DNA of 64,000 bases from Hymenobacter glacialis. GTDB lineage: Bacteria; Bacteroidota; Bacteroidia; Cytophagales; Hymenobacteraceae. Below are positions 42,525 through 51,004 of the stretch, piece after piece. Where the stretch lies: positions 206,286 to 270,285 of the forward strand of contig NZ_MDZC01000046.1 of the NCBI RefSeq assembly GCF_001816165.1, in the 5' to 3' direction. Made by a program: the position numbers and the translations under genes. Positions within the stretch are counted from its first letter, which is position 1. Each line of letters starts with the position of its first letter. The notes under the pieces are model-generated. The model ran no database searches, was not told the DNA's origin, and saw only the letters and a program-made list of their open reading frames with translations.

Positions 42525-45113
42525 TTAAAAACGGGCAATGAGCTTCAGATTTACCACTCGCTGCGAAAGGTAGTTTGGCACCGAATAAGTGACGCCGTTC
42601 ACGTCCTGCAGGTAGTTATAGCCGCCCACATTGTTTGCCGCCAGCACGTTCAGTACCTCCAGCCCCAGCCACAGGCTCTCGTAGCTGTAGATGTGGGCTT
42701 TGGGGGCATTGTTGTTTTTTAGTCCAATCACCTTGGAAAATCCCAGGTCGACGCGGGTGTAATTGGTGGACAGGGCATTGGTACCGCGCAAATCAGGCTG
42801 ATTGGGTGGCGTGAACGGCAGACCCGTCCCAAACACCACGTTCACGTAGCCGCGCACCGAGGGGTTGTTCGGCAAGTGGTCCTGGAAGAATACGCCCAGG
42901 TTCAGCCGCTGGTCCTGCGGGCGGCGGATGTAGCCTTTGGCGTCGCGGCTTATCAGCTGGCCGTTCCGGTCGAAGGTGCTGATGGAATCGCCTTCCACAT
43001 TCTCGCGGGTGGTGAGCAGGCCCAGGCTGAACCACGACTCCGCCCCTTTCACAAACTCGCCGCTCACGCGGGCATCAAACCCGGCAGCGTAGGCGGTGGC
43101 GTTGTTTTTGGCGAAGTAGCGCAGGCGCACATTGTCCACATCGTAGGGCACCACGTCGGTGAGGTACTTGTAATAGGCCTCGGTGGTGAGCTTGAACGGA
43201 CGGCCGAACTTCTGAAAGCTGAGGTCGCGGCCCATAATAAAGTGATAAGACTTCTGGGCGCGCAGCGCCGGATTCAAAAATCCTTCCTGCACGCCGAGCT
43301 GGGTGGTTTGCTGGTCGCGCAGCTCGCGGTAGAACGGCGGCTGGTAGTACGCGCCCACCGCCGCCTTAAAAGACCGGTTGGGGTGGCTCGCGCTGATTTG
43401 TGAGAATTGCACCCGCGGGCTGACAACCAGCTGGCCGTTGGTGGTCCAGTAATGCGCCCGGGCCCCGTAGGTGAGCGTGCGCAGGGAATCCAGGGCCCAG
43501 GTATCCTGCAAAAAGCCCTGGCTGCGGGTGCTGAGCAGGCTCAAATCGCTACGCAGGCGCAGGCGCCGGGCGTCGGGCACAAAGTCGGCTGAGTCGGCAA
43601 AGCTGTACTCGTCAAGTTTGTCCGCTACTTTTTCACGGCCGATTTTGGCACCCCAGCGCACGGTATGGCTGCCAGTTGGCACCCAACGGCCCCTGGTTTC
43701 GGCGGTGAAGATGCGGGCGGTAAGAAAGTTGCGCGAGTGCTTGTACTGCGACCCGATGTCGCGCTGCCGTTGGGGCTGGTTGAACTCCGGGGAATTGGGG
43801 TCGCGGTTGATGTCAGCAAAAGTGTAGGCCGCTTCCACGTCGCGCAGCTCAAACTCGCGCGAAATAAGGGCCGAGCCCAACACTTCGACCTGCAGCTGGG
43901 ACGAAAAATCGTGCTTTAGGTTCAGGCCCGACTGATAGGTATCGAATTGCATCCGCTCGCGGCCACCGTAGCCAATAAAAACCCGCGTAAACTGATTGGT
44001 GCCGGTAGAAAACGTAGCCTGGCCGGTTTCGGGCGAAAAGCGGTAGTCGTTGTGGGCCAGCACGCCCATCAGCCCCAGGGTGGTGCGCTGCATGTCGTCT
44101 TTGCGGCCCAGGCCGATGTTGACGAAGGCCTGCGCGTCGTAGAACGTGGGGTTGTAGCCGCCCTGGGCCTGCCGCAACGAGCGCAGCACGTACTGCGCAT
44201 TTTTGTAGCGCACCCCAGCCAGGTAGCTCACCCGGCCATTGGCCGAACGGGCTTCGGCGTGGGCGGCCCCGCCTACCAGGCTACCCGTGAGGGAAGCCGC
44301 GAATTTCTCGGGGGTTTTGTAGTCCACGCTCAGCACCGAGGCCAGCTTATCGCCGTACTTGGGCTGCCAGCCGCCGCTGCTGAATTCAATCTGCTTCACC
44401 AAATCGGGGTTGATAAAGCTCAGGCCCTCCTGTTGAGCCGCAGTCACAAGGAAGGGTCGATAAATCTCAAACCCGTTGACGTACACGAGGTTTTCGTCGT
44501 AGTTGCCGCCGCGCACGTTGTAAGTGCTGCTCAGCTCGTTGTTGCCGCTGACGCCGGGGAGGGTTTTGAGAATGGTATTGAAATCGCCAAAAGCAGAGGG
44601 AATTATCTTGGCCGAACCAGGGTCGATGCGGGTGATGCTGACCTGCTCGCGCTCATCGGCCTGGCCGGACCGGCCCACCACGCGCACGCTACCCAAGGCG
44701 CGGGCATCGAGCTGCATGGTCAGGCGCAGGGCTTGCGCGGCATCGGCCGGCAGCTGCAGAGACTTGCGGATGGTGAGGTAGCCTAACCGGCGCACCACCA
44801 GCACCACCGGCTGGCCGGGCGCCGGCACCCGCACCTGCAGCGAAAAAGCACCTTCGGCCGTGGTGTTGGTTCCGCCAGTCTGGCCCTCCACTCCCACCGC
44901 GGCCAGCTCCAGCGGCTGGCCGCTGGCGTCCACCAGGGTGCCGAAAAGCGTGACGGTGCCCGCCGGAGCCTGTGCCTCAGCGGGCGGCACAACCTGGGCC
45001 TGGCTACTGGCCGTAGCCAGAAGCAGCAACACCCCCACGGCGGCAGCCGGCAATTTGCGGCCCCACTTTCTATCCCTTAACTGACGACAACCCGGCGTAG
45101 CGTTTTTTTTCAC
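42525..45113 (-). CDS. TonB-dependent receptor with N-terminal carboxypeptidase-regulatory-like domain
   Basis: An 862-residue outer membrane receptor. The signal peptide is about 20-40. A CarboxypepD_reg-like beta domain spans about 54-135 (GTVTLFGTLVDASGQPLELAAVGV). The plug domain spans about 160-275 (FGDFNTILKTLPGVSGNNELSSTYNVRGG and LVYVNGFEIYRP), and the C-terminal 22-strand barrel ends in Phe (KLIARF). It imports a large ligand powered by ExbB/ExbD/TonB. No SusD partner is adjacent, so a polysaccharide role is not suggested. The start is GTG. The substrate is unknown. Confidence 0.93.
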   Translation of the reverse strand: MKKNATPGCRQLRDRKWGRKLPAAAVGVLLLLATASSQAQVVPPAEAQAPAGTVTLFGTLVDASGQPLELAAVGVEGQTGGTNTTAEGAFSLQVRVPAPGQPVVLVVRRLGYLTIRKSLQLPADAAQALRLTMQLDARALGSVRVVGRSGQADEREQVSITRIDPGSAKIIPSAFGDFNTILKTLPGVSGNNELSSTYNVRGGNYDENLVYVNGFEIYRPFLVTAAQQEGLSFINPDLVKQIEFSSGGWQPKYGDKLASVLSVDYKTPEKFAASLTGSLVGGAAHAEARSANGRVSYLAGVRYKNAQYVLRSLRQAQGGYNPTFYDAQAFVNIGLGRKDDMQRTTLGLMGVLAHNDYRFSPETGQATFSTGTNQFTRVFIGYGGRERMQFDTYQSGLNLKHDFSSQLQVEVLGSALISREFELRDVEAAYTFADINRDPNSPEFNQPQRQRDIGSQYKHSRNFLTARIFTAETRGRWVPTGSHTVRWGAKIGREKVADKLDEYSFADSADFVPDARRLRLRSDLSLLSTRSQGFLQDTWALDSLRTLTYGARAHYWTTNGQLVVSPRVQFSQISASHPNRSFKAAVGAYYQPPFYRELRDQQTTQLGVQEGFLNPALRAQKSYHFIMGRDLSFQKFGRPFKLTTEAYYKYLTDVVPYDVDNVRLRYFAKNNATAYAAGFDARVSGEFVKGAESWFSLGLLTTRENVEGDSISTFDRNGQLISRDAKGYIRRPQDQRLNLGVFFQDHLPNNPSVRGYVNVVFGTGLPFTPPNQPDLRGTNALSTNYTRVDLGFSKVIGLKNNNAPKAHIYSYESLWLGLEVLNVLAANNVGGYNYLQDVNGVTYSVPNYLSQRVVNLKLIARF

Positions 45114-45142
45114 GGTGCGGTAGTAACGAGCCAGCCGACAGG

Positions 45143-45862
45143 CTATTGCCTGCGGCTCAACGACGAGCCATCGGCCCGCAGCTCCAGGCCGGCCAGGTGG
45201 TCGCGCAGGCTGGCCAGCGTGGCCACAGGTCCTGCGGGTGCGCTAAACACGAAATTGCCAGCCACCAGCACGTCGGCCCCGGCTTCTACCAGCGGGCCGG
45301 CATTGTCCAGGCTCACGCCGCCGTCAACTTCAATAAGTGCATCAGAGCCAGCGTCCACGAGCAGCTCTTTCAGCATGGCCACCTTTTTCAGGGTGTTGGG
45401 AATGAAGGCCTGGCCCCCAAAGCCGGGGTTGACGGACATCACGAGCACCACATCGAGGTCGGCGGCAATGTCTTCGAGCATGGCCACCGGCGTGTGGGGG
45501 TTGAGGGCCACCCCAGCTTTGCAGCCCAGCTGCTTAATCTGCTGCACCACGCGGTGCAAATGCGGGCAGGCTTCCAGGTGCACGGTGATAATGCTGGCGC
45601 CCGCATCGCGGAACGCCGACAGATAGTGCTGCGGCTCCTCTATCATCAGGTGCACATCGAGCGGCTGCTTGGCGTGGCGGGCCACGGCTTGCAGCACCGG
45701 CAAGCCAAAGGAAATATTAGGCACGAAGCGGCCGTCCATCACATCGAAGTGCAGCCAGTCGGCGGCGCTATCGGCGAGCCGCTCGGTTTCCGCTTGCAGA
45801 TTAGCTAGGTCAGCGGCCAAAAACGACGGGGCCAGCAACGGTGCGCGACGGGTTATATTCAT
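45143..45862 (-). CDS. rpe: Ribulose-phosphate 3-epimerase
   Basis: A 239-residue TIM barrel interconverting ribulose 5-phosphate and xylulose 5-phosphate. Motifs are APSFLAADLANL, the metal-binding HFDVMDGRFVPNISFG, DVHLMIEEP, MSVNPGFGGQAFIPN and the second catalytic Asp in IEVDGGVS. The length is slightly above normal because of a short C-terminal tail. The TonB-dependent receptor begins 29 bp downstream in the same direction. Confidence 0.96.
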   Translation of the reverse strand: MNITRRAPLLAPSFLAADLANLQAETERLADSAADWLHFDVMDGRFVPNISFGLPVLQAVARHAKQPLDVHLMIEEPQHYLSAFRDAGASIITVHLEACPHLHRVVQQIKQLGCKAGVALNPHTPVAMLEDIAADLDVVLVMSVNPGFGGQAFIPNTLKKVAMLKELLVDAGSDALIEVDGGVSLDNAGPLVEAGADVLVAGNFVFSAPAGPVATLASLRDHLAGLELRADGSSLSRRQ

Positions 45863-45995
45863 GGGGCGAAGATACAGCCGCCACTCGCTCCCCCGGTGCG
45901 GCTTAGCCAGCCCGGCGGCTTTACTTTTGCGCGGAACCCCTTACGGGCCGGCGTGCGCGCCGCACCTTCTCCATTTGCTTAATTAACTTCAACCA

Positions 45996-46592
45996 GTGCC
46001 CCACCTCGTTCCCCTCCTCATCCGTGGCATCAATAACCTATCCGATGCCCGCTACTGCGCAGGCATGGGAGCCGACAAGCTCACCTTTATCCTGGACCCC
46101 AGCCTGCCCGGAGCCCTCAACACCAAGACCGTGCAGGAGCTCGCCGGCTGGATTGCCGGAGTTGAACTGATAGGTGAGTTCGACCAGCTTACGGCACCCG
46201 AAATCAATAGCATAGCTGCAGCCTGCGCACTCGACGCCGTGCTCTTGCGCCAGCCACGCTCAGAGGCTGAGCTAGCTGAAATAGCCCCGCCCGTGTACGT
46301 GGAGCTGGCCGTGGGCGCGGTAGCCATCAACCCATACCTGTCAAATGCTCCTACGGGCTGGGTGGTGGAATTGGTTGAGCCCCTGACAACTGAAACCCTG
46401 GACTACCTGAATAAAATTGCCGCCCAGCGGCCGCTCTGGCTCGGCCCTGGCCTACACCCCGAACAAGCCCGCGAGCTGGTGAACCTGCTGCCTTTGGCAG
46501 GAATCGTTTTGCCTTCGGGCGACGAAGTAAAGCCCGGCCTGCGCGACTTCGACCAGTTGGAGGCTGTATTTGAAGCCTTGGAAATCGATTAA
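45996..46592 (+). CDS. TrpF-like TIM-barrel protein lacking the catalytic cysteine
   Basis: A 198-residue protein with the N- and C-terminal marks of phosphoribosylanthranilate isomerase: IRGINNLSDARYCAGMGADKLTFIL at the N-terminus and SGDEVKPGLRDFDQLEAVFEAL at the C-terminus, the latter matching the family's SGVE-PG-KD phosphate-binding end. The catalytic Cys of the KICG motif is replaced by Arg10 (LIRGI), and the LDS-GGTG segment with the catalytic Asp is not recognisable. It is therefore probably not a working TrpF. The start is GTG. It is divergent from rpe, and no other trp gene is near. Confidence 0.75.
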   Translation: MPHLVPLLIRGINNLSDARYCAGMGADKLTFILDPSLPGALNTKTVQELAGWIAGVELIGEFDQLTAPEINSIAAACALDAVLLRQPRSEAELAEIAPPVYVELAVGAVAINPYLSNAPTGWVVELVEPLTTETLDYLNKIAAQRPLWLGPGLHPEQARELVNLLPLAGIVLPSGDEVKPGLRDFDQLEAVFEALEID

Positions 46593-46666
46593 GCACAGGC
46601 TGCGTTGCGGCCGGCGCGCTTTTGCTACGCGCGCGGCCGCAACGCAACCGGACATCATTACCCGCA

Positions 46667-46701
46667 AAAGGCCGACTGTAATGGACGCAGCCGGCCTTTT
46701 T
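46667..46701. terminator. Bidirectional intrinsic terminator
   Basis: The stem AAAAGGCCG / CGGCCTTTT has a 16-nt loop, flanked by A and T runs. It lies between the convergent TrpF-like gene and trmB. A second GC-rich inverted repeat (TGCGTTGCGGCC at 46601 and GGCCGCAACGCA at 46635) lies just before it. Confidence 0.8.
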
Positions 46702-46720
46702 GTATTTCAAACGCTCTATC

Positions 46721-47386
46721 CTACGTCAGCCGGAACTGCACATATTTAATGGGCACGCCCACAGCGCGGTACTTACTCTCGAAGTTGGTCTGAATAGCCT
46801 GGGCCTCAGCGAATTCAACGGCCGTCTCGGCGTATAAATTACGGGTAAAGCGCTCAACCGTAGTGCCCGGACGAGCCGCCAGGGTTTCCAGTGTATACTC
46901 AAACAGGCCTTCATTGTCGGTTTTGAGGTGCAGCAGCCCACCTGATACCAGCAATTGCTCATACAAACCCAGAAAACGGGGCGAAGTCAACCGCCGTTTG
47001 ATGTCCCGGTCCCGCGGGCGGGGGTCCGGGAAAGTAATCCAGATTTCATCTAACTCGGCCGAGCCAAACTGCGCCGCCAGCGCTTCGGCGCGCATGCGCA
47101 CGAATCCTACGTTGGTTAATCCCATCTCGGCGGCGCGGGTGCTGCCGCGCCAGATTCGCTCTCCTTTTATGTCAAGGCCCAGGAAATTTCGAGAGGGATG
47201 CCGCTGAGCCAGGCCCACCGTGTATTCACCTTTGCCACAGCCTACTTCTAGGGTTACGGGGTTGGGCACTTGGAAGAAATCAGTGCGCCACCGGCCGCCC
47301 AGCTGCTCGTATTCGGGTTTGCCGGGTTCAATTATATCGGGCCGGGAAGCATTGTCGGTGAAGCGGTGGAGTTTTACGCGAGGCAA
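46721..47386 (-). CDS. trmB: tRNA (guanine-46-N7)-methyltransferase
   Basis: A 221-residue SAM-dependent methylase making m7G46 in tRNA. The SAM-binding motif VEVGCGKGEYT-like segment (LEVGCGKGEY, about 46-55) and FPDPRPRDRDIKRRL with the catalytic Asp are present, as is the C-terminal TNFESKY. TTG at 47386 gives PRVKLHRFTDN, the usual N-terminus of the family. TTG at 47428 would add 14 residues and abut the folC stop. It is co-directional with folC and probably co-transcribed. Confidence 0.93.
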   Translation of the reverse strand: MPRVKLHRFTDNASRPDIIEPGKPEYEQLGGRWRTDFFQVPNPVTLEVGCGKGEYTVGLAQRHPSRNFLGLDIKGERIWRGSTRAAEMGLTNVGFVRMRAEALAAQFGSAELDEIWITFPDPRPRDRDIKRRLTSPRFLGLYEQLLVSGGLLHLKTDNEGLFEYTLETLAARPGTTVERFTRNLYAETAVEFAEAQAIQTNFESKYRAVGVPIKYVQFRLT

Positions 47387-47428
47387 AATAGTAACGTAAT
47401 GGAATGATAAATTAGGGGAAATGGCCAA

Positions 47429-48742
47429 CTAGGCTAGGGAGTACAGCTCTTCGACTTCGGCCACTACAAACGTGCTGCCACCAATAAACACCACATCCTC
47501 GGGCTGAGCCGCGGCACGGGCGGCCGCCACGGCCGCCGCCACCGAGTTGTAGGCTTCGCCCCGCAGGTCCAGGGCGGCAGCCTGTAGCGCGAGCTGCCCG
47601 GCAGGCAGGGCTCGCGGGATGTTGGCCGCACAAAAATAATAGGTGGCGGCCGAAGGCAGCAATTGGAGCATGCCGGCCACGTCTTTGTCGTTTACCGCGC
47701 CAATCACCAGGTGCAGCGTATGGTGCGGCAAGCGCTGTAGCTGCGCCATTACCAATTGCAGGCCGGCCGCATTATGCGCAGTGTCGCACACCACCGTGGG
47801 GCGCCGGCCGATGATGCTCCAGCGGCCGCGTAAGCTCGTGAGCTGCGTAACCTGCCGGAGCCCGGTACGGATTGAAGCCTCCGTGAGCCGGAACCCCAGT
47901 GCCCGGAGCTCATCCAGCGTAGCCAGCACGCCGGGCAAGTTGAGTAGCTGGTAGTCGCCGGGCAAGCCGAGCTCGACATTGGGCAGATACGGCCGGCCGT
48001 GCTGCGTAATGGCCACGGCGCGCAACGCCCCTTCCGGAGCAGGCCCGTTGGCAAACGCGGCCTGGTAAACCCGGTCAGCATAGACCAGATGAGCAAGTTT
48101 AGCGGCTGCTTCGCGCTCAAACACGCCCGCCACTTCCGGCTGGTTCTGGCTAATCACCACGGGCACGCCCGGTTTGATGATGCCGGCTTTTTCGCCCGCT
48201 ATTTCGACCAGGGTATTGCCCAACAGCGCCTGGTGGTCGAAGCTTATGTTGGTGATTAGGGATACCAGCGGCGTGATGATGTTGGTGGAGTCAAGACGCC
48301 CGCCCAGGCCAACTTCCACAATGGCCACATCCACGCGTTGCTCCGCAAAGTATGAGAAAGCCAGCGCCACGCACATTTCAAAAAACGACGGCTGAATTTC
48401 CTCAAACAAGGGTCGCCAGCGTGCCACCCACGCCACCAGATAGTCGGGCGTTAGCTCCTGGCCATTTATTCGTACCCGCTCGGTAAACTCCCGCAAGTGC
48501 GGCGAAGTGTACAGTCCTACCTTATAACCAGCAGCTTGCAATACTGCAGATAACAAATGTGAACTGCTTCCCTTGCCATTGGTACCGGCCACGTGCACGC
48601 TCCGGAACATTCGTTCGGGGTGCCCCATGGCTTCGGCCAGCGCTAGCGTGTTGCCCAGCCCTTTCTTGTAACCCGCAGCCCCCACCCGCTGGAACATGGG
48701 CAGTTGGTCGTAGAGGTAAGCCAGTGTTTCTTGGTAAGTCAC
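47429..48742 (-). CDS. folC: Bifunctional folylpolyglutamate synthase / dihydrofolate synthase
   Basis: A 437-residue Mur-ligase-like enzyme adding glutamate to dihydropteroate and folates. The P-loop GTNGKGS is at about 53-59, and TSPHLREFTERVRING, DVAIVEVGLGGRLDSTN and FDHQALLGNTLVEIAGEKAGIIKPG follow in order. GTG at 48742 gives TYQETLAYLYDQLPMFQRVG, the normal N-terminus. An upstream TTG at 48781 adds a non-conserved stretch. It is downstream of the TonB-like gene but separated by a terminator. Confidence 0.95.
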   Translation of the reverse strand: MTYQETLAYLYDQLPMFQRVGAAGYKKGLGNTLALAEAMGHPERMFRSVHVAGTNGKGSSSHLLSAVLQAAGYKVGLYTSPHLREFTERVRINGQELTPDYLVAWVARWRPLFEEIQPSFFEMCVALAFSYFAEQRVDVAIVEVGLGGRLDSTNIITPLVSLITNISFDHQALLGNTLVEIAGEKAGIIKPGVPVVISQNQPEVAGVFEREAAAKLAHLVYADRVYQAAFANGPAPEGALRAVAITQHGRPYLPNVELGLPGDYQLLNLPGVLATLDELRALGFRLTEASIRTGLRQVTQLTSLRGRWSIIGRRPTVVCDTAHNAAGLQLVMAQLQRLPHHTLHLVIGAVNDKDVAGMLQLLPSAATYYFCAANIPRALPAGQLALQAAALDLRGEAYNSVAAAVAAARAAAQPEDVVFIGGSTFVVAEVEELYSLA

Positions 48743-48812
48743 GGGTAGTGGCAATGAGTAATGTGGTAGGGCAAACCGCAAATTAACGGTCTTATTGTCT
48801 TTTACAAAGAAA

Positions 48813-48843
48813 AGCCCCGTGGCCTGGGATAGGCCACGGGGCT
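48813..48843 (-). terminator. Intrinsic terminator of the ExbB-ExbD-TonB operon
   Basis: A 13-bp perfect stem, AGCCCCGTGGCCT / AGGCCACGGGGCT, with a 5-nt loop. On the minus strand it is followed by TTTTCTTT, 20 bp after the TonB-like gene. Confidence 0.9.
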
Positions 48844-48861
48844 AAATATGGAATCCGCTAT

Positions 48862-49743
48862 TTAGCGCACCGTAATTCTGAAAGTGTAGCGGCCTACGGC
48901 ACCGCCAGCCGCCGCGTTTGTTTTTACGAAGTTTGCATTGAGCAGCTTATCTCGGCAAAGCTTTTCCTGAGCAGCTGAAACGTTGCCGCTCTCTTTGGTA
49001 ACGGACTGGACTTCGCCATCGGCCGAAATCTTTATCTTAAAAACAATCTGGCCGGAGTTGTTATCAACTGCCTCCACTACCGGAGTGCTTTCGAAGCGCC
49101 AGCCGCTCATTTGCAGGCCGCCGCTGCCGGGGCTGCTGCCGCTACCGCCACTGCCGGGGGCACCATACAGCGCCTTGGCATCCAAGGAGCCGTTGGGGTC
49201 GCCTTGGTCACCTACCGTGCCGGGTCGGTCGCCGTTGCTATTGCCAGTAGGCGCGTTGCTGGTACCGTTCACGCCGTTGCCACCGCCCGTGGCGTTGCCA
49301 TTGGGCGAGTACACGGCCACGGGCTTGCGCACCGGGCGGGGCGCAACTTTTACTTCTTCCTTGGGCGGCGCCGGCGTTTCGGTGGGCGCTTCCGATACCG
49401 GGCTTTCCTCGGCTTCACTGGTGATTATTTTTTGCTGCGACGGCGGCGTGGGGTCTGGTGTGGCGGCAGTGGCCGGGCGGGGCTGCGGGTCAGGGCTGGC
49501 AATTGGGGGACGGCTGTCTTCGCGGTTCAGGGATTTGTTGGCCGTGGCCATGCTCTGAATATCCCCGGAGCCGGCTTCGTCCAGGCCGTAGTTCAACTCC
49601 ACGCCATCGCCGCCCAAGGCGGTCAGCGGCGGATTGGGACCCTTGAAAACGGAAAATATGAAGAGCAGCAGCAGCAGTACGTTGATTATCAACGTGCCAA
49701 TCAGGGCCTCGCGGCGGTGCGGTTCGGGATAATCAATAGCCAT
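48862..49743 (-). CDS. TonB/TolA-like energy transducer
   Basis: A 293-residue inner-membrane-anchored periplasmic protein. One N-terminal helix (about 14-34, ALIGTLIINVLLLLLFIFSVF) is followed by a long Pro/Gly/Ser-rich periplasmic spacer (about 70-210). A C-terminal domain includes GQIVFKIKISADGEVQSVTKESG and a final beta strand (YTFRITVR), as in TonB and TolA C-terminal domains. It follows ExbD by 31 bp and would couple the ExbB/ExbD proton channel to outer membrane partners. Confidence 0.85.
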   Translation of the reverse strand: MAIDYPEPHRREALIGTLIINVLLLLLFIFSVFKGPNPPLTALGGDGVELNYGLDEAGSGDIQSMATANKSLNREDSRPPIASPDPQPRPATAATPDPTPPSQQKIITSEAEESPVSEAPTETPAPPKEEVKVAPRPVRKPVAVYSPNGNATGGGNGVNGTSNAPTGNSNGDRPGTVGDQGDPNGSLDAKALYGAPGSGGSGSSPGSGGLQMSGWRFESTPVVEAVDNNSGQIVFKIKISADGEVQSVTKESGNVSAAQEKLCRDKLLNANFVKTNAAAGGAVGRYTFRITVR

Positions 49744-49774
49744 GGTAGTTGTACGATTAGCCGGGCAAAAGAAC

Positions 49775-50191
49775 CTATTTGCCCGCCTGTTGGGCTTGGG
49801 TAGCCATCACCATTTTCAGCTTGAGGCGGTTGCCAATCTCTAGAATGTCAACCAGCTTCTGAACGTTCAACGAATTATCGACCCGCAGCACTACGGTGGA
49901 CTGGTCTACAGTAGGCGTTGTGCCCACCAGAGCCACCAGCTCCGCTTCAACCCCTGCTGGGCTCACGGGCTTTTTGTTCACGAAATAGGTGCCCGCGGCA
50001 TCTACCGACACCGTGATGGGCTGTTTCATGACCTGCTTGCTCGACCGGGCATTGGGCAGCATGAGCTTGATAACGTTGGGGTTTACCAGCGTTGAAGCAA
50101 TCAGGAAGAACAACATCAGGAAAAACATGATGTCGTTCATGGCGCCGGTCTCAACGTGTGAGGTGAGGCGATGACGGCGGGATAGATTCAT
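49775..50191 (-). CDS. exbD: ExbD/TolR-family proton channel subunit
   Basis: A 138-residue protein with one N-terminal helix. The proton-conducting Asp is at 20 in ETGAMNDIMFFLMLFFLIASTLV. A periplasmic domain with the TolR/ExbD pattern follows (ITVSVDAAGTYFVNKKPVSPAGVEAEL and VVLRVDNSLNVQKLVDILEI). It pairs with the ExbB homologue upstream. The gap to exbB is unusual: a 102-bp inverted-repeat element ends 5 bp from this ATG. Confidence 0.93.
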   Translation of the reverse strand: MNLSRRHRLTSHVETGAMNDIMFFLMLFFLIASTLVNPNVIKLMLPNARSSKQVMKQPITVSVDAAGTYFVNKKPVSPAGVEAELVALVGTTPTVDQSTVVLRVDNSLNVQKLVDILEIGNRLKLKMVMATQAQQAGK

Positions 50192-50195
50192 TTGG

Positions 50196-50297
50196 TAGCT
50201 GTTAGCGGAGAGCTATTAGCTGTTAGCTTACGGTGGCTAATTCCTGCTGAGCTTCAACTCTGAAGGCTAACAGCTAATAGCTTTCCGCTAACAGCTA
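50196..50297. repeat. Heptamer-phased inverted repeat filling the exbB-exbD gap
   Basis: Two 32-bp arms (50196-50227 and 50266-50297) are complementary at 31 of 32 positions, with a 38-bp spacer. Each arm repeats roughly every 7 bp (TAGCTGT, TAGCGGA, GAGCTAT, TAGCTGT). The one mismatch is a G-T pair that would still wobble in RNA. The element starts 5 bp upstream of the exbD ATG and ends 3 bp before the exbB stop. Confidence 0.85.
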
Positions 50298-50300
50298 AAA

Positions 50301-50996
50301 TTAATTATCCTGCAGGATGTCCATGAATTCGATGGCCGAGTTCTCCATGCGAAACACCATGCGCTCAACCAGAATGCTTAGCCAGTGGTACCCTACGTGG
50401 GCAATAATGCCCACAATGAGGCCGGTGGCCGAGGTTACCAGCTTTACATACAGCCCGTCGGCTACCTGCGGAATGCCAAATTCCTGGGTGGCGGCAATGG
50501 AATAGAAAATCTTGATTACCCCGATGATGGTACCCACAAAGCCAATCATGGGCGCAATGCCGGCGATGATGCCCAAGATGCTGATATTCTTTTCGAGACG
50601 GGCAATTTCGATTTTGCCCACGTTTTCTACGCTGGTCTCAATTTCCCGAAGCGGCAGGCCAATGCGGCGCAGGCCCTTTTCTACCATGCGGGCCAGCGGC
50701 GAGGCCGTTTGGGCACACAGCAGCTTGGCGCCGGACAAGTCGTTCTTTATCATTAGCGAACGAATGCTGTTCATAAAGGATTCGGGGTTGCCGGCAGCCT
50801 TCCGAATGGTGAGATAGCGCTCGATGATAATGTAAATCGACAAGCTAAACAGGGCTACCAGGGGAATCATTACCGGTCCGCCGCGCAGAAGCAGGTCGAT
50901 AAGAGGAACGTCGGCGGGCACTATCGGGGCAGACGCAAGAGCAGTATTAACAGTATCAGCCGTTGTGGCAGCAATTTGCAAGAAGAATACGGACAT
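50301..50996 (-). CDS. exbB: MotA/TolQ/ExbB-family proton channel subunit
   Basis: A 231-residue inner membrane protein with three transmembrane helices: about 33-53 (GPVMIPLVALFSLSIYIIIER), then LGIIAGIAPMIGFVGTIIGVIKIF, and LVTSATGLIVGIIAHVGYHWL. The conserved small residues and Thr of helices 2 and 3 match the TolQ/ExbB signature. It forms the proton channel with ExbD. It is the first of three genes reading exbB, exbD, tonB-like, and is 8 bp downstream of the SPOR protein gene. Confidence 0.94.
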   Translation of the reverse strand: MSVFFLQIAATTADTVNTALASAPIVPADVPLIDLLLRGGPVMIPLVALFSLSIYIIIERYLTIRKAAGNPESFMNSIRSLMIKNDLSGAKLLCAQTASPLARMVEKGLRRIGLPLREIETSVENVGKIEIARLEKNISILGIIAGIAPMIGFVGTIIGVIKIFYSIAATQEFGIPQVADGLYVKLVTSATGLIVGIIAHVGYHWLSILVERMVFRMENSAIEFMDILQDN

Positions 50997-51004
50997 GCGG
51001 TCGG

